A DNA stretch of 64,000 nucleotides from Desulfocarbo sp964620595 (lineage in GTDB: Bacteria > Desulfobacterota > Desulfarculia > Desulfarculales > Desulfarculaceae). The notes beneath the pieces are model-generated. The model saw only the letters and a program-made list of their open reading frames with translations, was not told the DNA's origin and made no database searches. Each line of letters begins with the position of its first letter. Positions within the stretch are counted from its first letter, which is position 1. Below, piece by piece: positions 62,860-64,000 of the stretch. The stretch covers positions 1 to 64,000 of the forward strand of contig CAZUHP010000001.1 in NCBI GenBank assembly GCA_964620595.1. Reading direction: 5' to 3'. A program made the translations under genes and the position numbers.

Positions 62860-64000
62860 ATGAGTGTCAAGGTCTACCCGAATTTACTGAAGGAACTGAA
62901 ACATTACGGCTTGAAGGACGCCACCCAATGCTACCACTGCGGCAACTGCACCGGCGTCTGCCCGCTGTCCACCGAGGATAATCCCTTCCCCCGCAAGTTC
63001 ATGCGCCTGGTCCAGTTGGGGCAGAAGGACCGCCTGATGGAGTCGGTGGAGCCCTGGTTGTGCTACTACTGCGGCGAGTGCTCGGACCGCTGCCCCCGGG
63101 GCGCCGACCCGGGCGAGACCATGATGGCCATGCGGCGCTACCTCACCTCTCTCTACGACTGGACCGGATTCGCCCGCAAGTTCTACACCTCCGAGGCCTT
63201 CGAGGTGGCGGCGGTGAGCCTGGTGGCGGCCTTCATCGGCGCCTTGTTCCTCATCTTCGGGCGGTGGAGCGAGGCCCTGGCCAAGCCCGGCATCGCGCTG
63301 AACGTCTTTGCGCCCAACCACGTCATCGAGGCCCTGGACCTGATCATGGCCGCGGTGCTCACCTTCTTCCTGCTCACCAACGTCTGGCGCTGCATCAAGA
63401 CCGTACAGGGACCCTTGCACGGCAAGATACCGCTGGCCTATTACAAGAAGAAGCTGATCGAGCTGCTGTGGAACTTCATCTCCCAGTGGCAGTTCTCCAA
63501 GTGCGAGGACAGGAAGCAGTGGGTGGTCCACCTGCTCATCATGACCGGCTACAGCTCGGTGTTCCTCATGGTGGTGGTGGGCCTGCGCTGGTTCCAGCGT
63601 GACAGCGTGATCGACCCGGAGTGGCCCCTGGTTTCGGCGATCATGACCCTGGTGGGCTACTACGCCACCTTCGCCATCATGTACGGCACCACCTACGCCC
63701 TGATCGGCCGTATCAAGAAGTCCAAGGCGCCCTACAAGAACTCCCACGGCACTGACTGGATGTTCTTGATTCTCTTGCAGCTCACCACCATCACCGGCAT
63801 CCTGGTCCACGCCTTCATCTACCTGGAGTGGCCCATGGCCACCTACGTGATCTACATGATCCACCTGATGGTGGCGGTGCCCATGCTGGTCCTGGAGGTG
63901 CCTTTCGCCAAGTGGGCCCACCTGGCCTACCGGCCGGTGGTGCTGTTCCTGAACAAGGTGAAGCTGGCCTACCTGGAGGAAAACCCCGACGCCCTGGGCG
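62860..64000 (+). CDS. qmoC: QmoC-like FeS/cytochrome b subunit, 3'-truncated by window edge
   Basis: 380 residues are present and the frame is still open at the edge. The N-terminal ~115 residues hold two [4Fe-4S] motifs, CYHCGNCTGVCPLSTEDNPF (residue ~20) and CYYCGECSDRCPRGADPGET (near 68), as in HdrC. The rest is hydrophobic with about six transmembrane segments (for example SLVAAFIGALFLIF and AIMTLVGYYATFAIMYG) and histidines suited to haem b. This is the QmoC architecture that links menaquinone to QmoAB and AprBA. GGAG precedes the ATG. It is separated from qmoAB by ~3.2 kb and three genes, and has its own promoter. A related Hdr-type membrane protein cannot be excluded. Confidence 0.85.
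   Translation, partial: MSVKVYPNLLKELKHYGLKDATQCYHCGNCTGVCPLSTEDNPFPRKFMRLVQLGQKDRLMESVEPWLCYYCGECSDRCPRGADPGETMMAMRRYLTSLYDWTGFARKFYTSEAFEVAAVSLVAAFIGALFLIFGRWSEALAKPGIALNVFAPNHVIEALDLIMAAVLTFFLLTNVWRCIKTVQGPLHGKIPLAYYKKKLIELLWNFISQWQFSKCEDRKQWVVHLLIMTGYSSVFLMVVVGLRWFQRDSVIDPEWPLVSAIMTLVGYYATFAIMYGTTYALIGRIKKSKAPYKNSHGTDWMFLILLQLTTITGILVHAFIYLEWPMATYVIYMIHLMVAVPMLVLEVPFAKWAHLAYRPVVLFLNKVKLAYLEENPDALG

Overview
This 64 kb window is GC-rich chromosomal DNA from an anaerobic, Gram-negative sulfate-reducing bacterium, most likely a member of the Desulfobacterota (former Deltaproteobacteria). The main evidence is a complete dissimilatory APS reductase (aprBA), its electron-transfer partner (qmoAB, plus a qmoC-like gene that runs off the right edge), BamD and TonB-type envelope genes, an indolepyruvate:ferredoxin oxidoreductase, a B12-dependent acyl-CoA mutase and a HesB-like selenoprotein. 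A Desulfarculus-like lineage would fit the base composition and gene content, but no rRNA is present and that placement is inference. There is no phage, insertion sequence, plasmid function or CRISPR array. Almost everything is core genome.

Layout. 1-1574: end of a two-subunit B12-dependent acyl-CoA (methylmalonyl-CoA) mutase, then G-rich tandem repeats. 1797-7361: a DJ-1/PfpI-like protein without its nucleophile cysteine, an aromatic amino-acid permease, and an opposing frhB-like/iorA/iorB operon for oxidation of aromatic 2-oxoacids. 7649-7724: tRNA-Gly(CCC). 7987-20896: the classic translation/RNA cluster rimP-nusA-ylxR-infB-DUF503-rbfA-nrnA-truB-rpsO-pnp, followed by an M16 peptidase, dut and an MBL-fold hydrolase. 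20911-26334 (minus strand): a six-gene DUF3450/long-ExbB/ExbB/ExbD/TonB/TPR operon preceded by a promoter, a cobalamin riboswitch and an intrinsic terminator, so it is probably a B12-repressed energy-coupling system for outer-membrane uptake. 26372-35891: a lone TAXI solute-binding protein, lon, larC, a CBS-ACT protein, radA, trxA, trxB and bamD. 35980-41982 (minus strand): a thioesterase, alaS, recA, thpR and cinA. 42203-46353: small genes, tRNA-Pro(CGG), a motility-type small protein behind a sigma-28-like promoter, prmA, and a selenocysteine-containing HesB/IscA protein with its SECIS hairpin. 46516-52756: a B12-binding radical SAM protein, a DUF6178 protein, ubiE/menG and RNase G/E. 53394-64000: aprBA, qmoAB, a small zinc-ribbon protein, a SEC-C protein, sucC on the opposite strand, and a qmoC-like gene with its own promoter.

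How the genes work together. aprBA and qmoABC form the AMP/sulfite-producing step of sulfate respiration and its link to the menaquinone pool; ubiE/menG supplies the methylated quinone. Cobalamin links several parts: the acyl-CoA mutase uses it, the radical SAM protein probably binds it, and the riboswitch-controlled TonB system probably imports it or a precursor. The selenoprotein implies that the cell has selenocysteine machinery elsewhere. Five clusters of G-rich (or C-rich on the plus strand) simple repeats lie only between genes.

Promoters, terminators and start codons were assigned by eye. Family names rest on recognisable motifs and overall similarity to known families, not on a database search.
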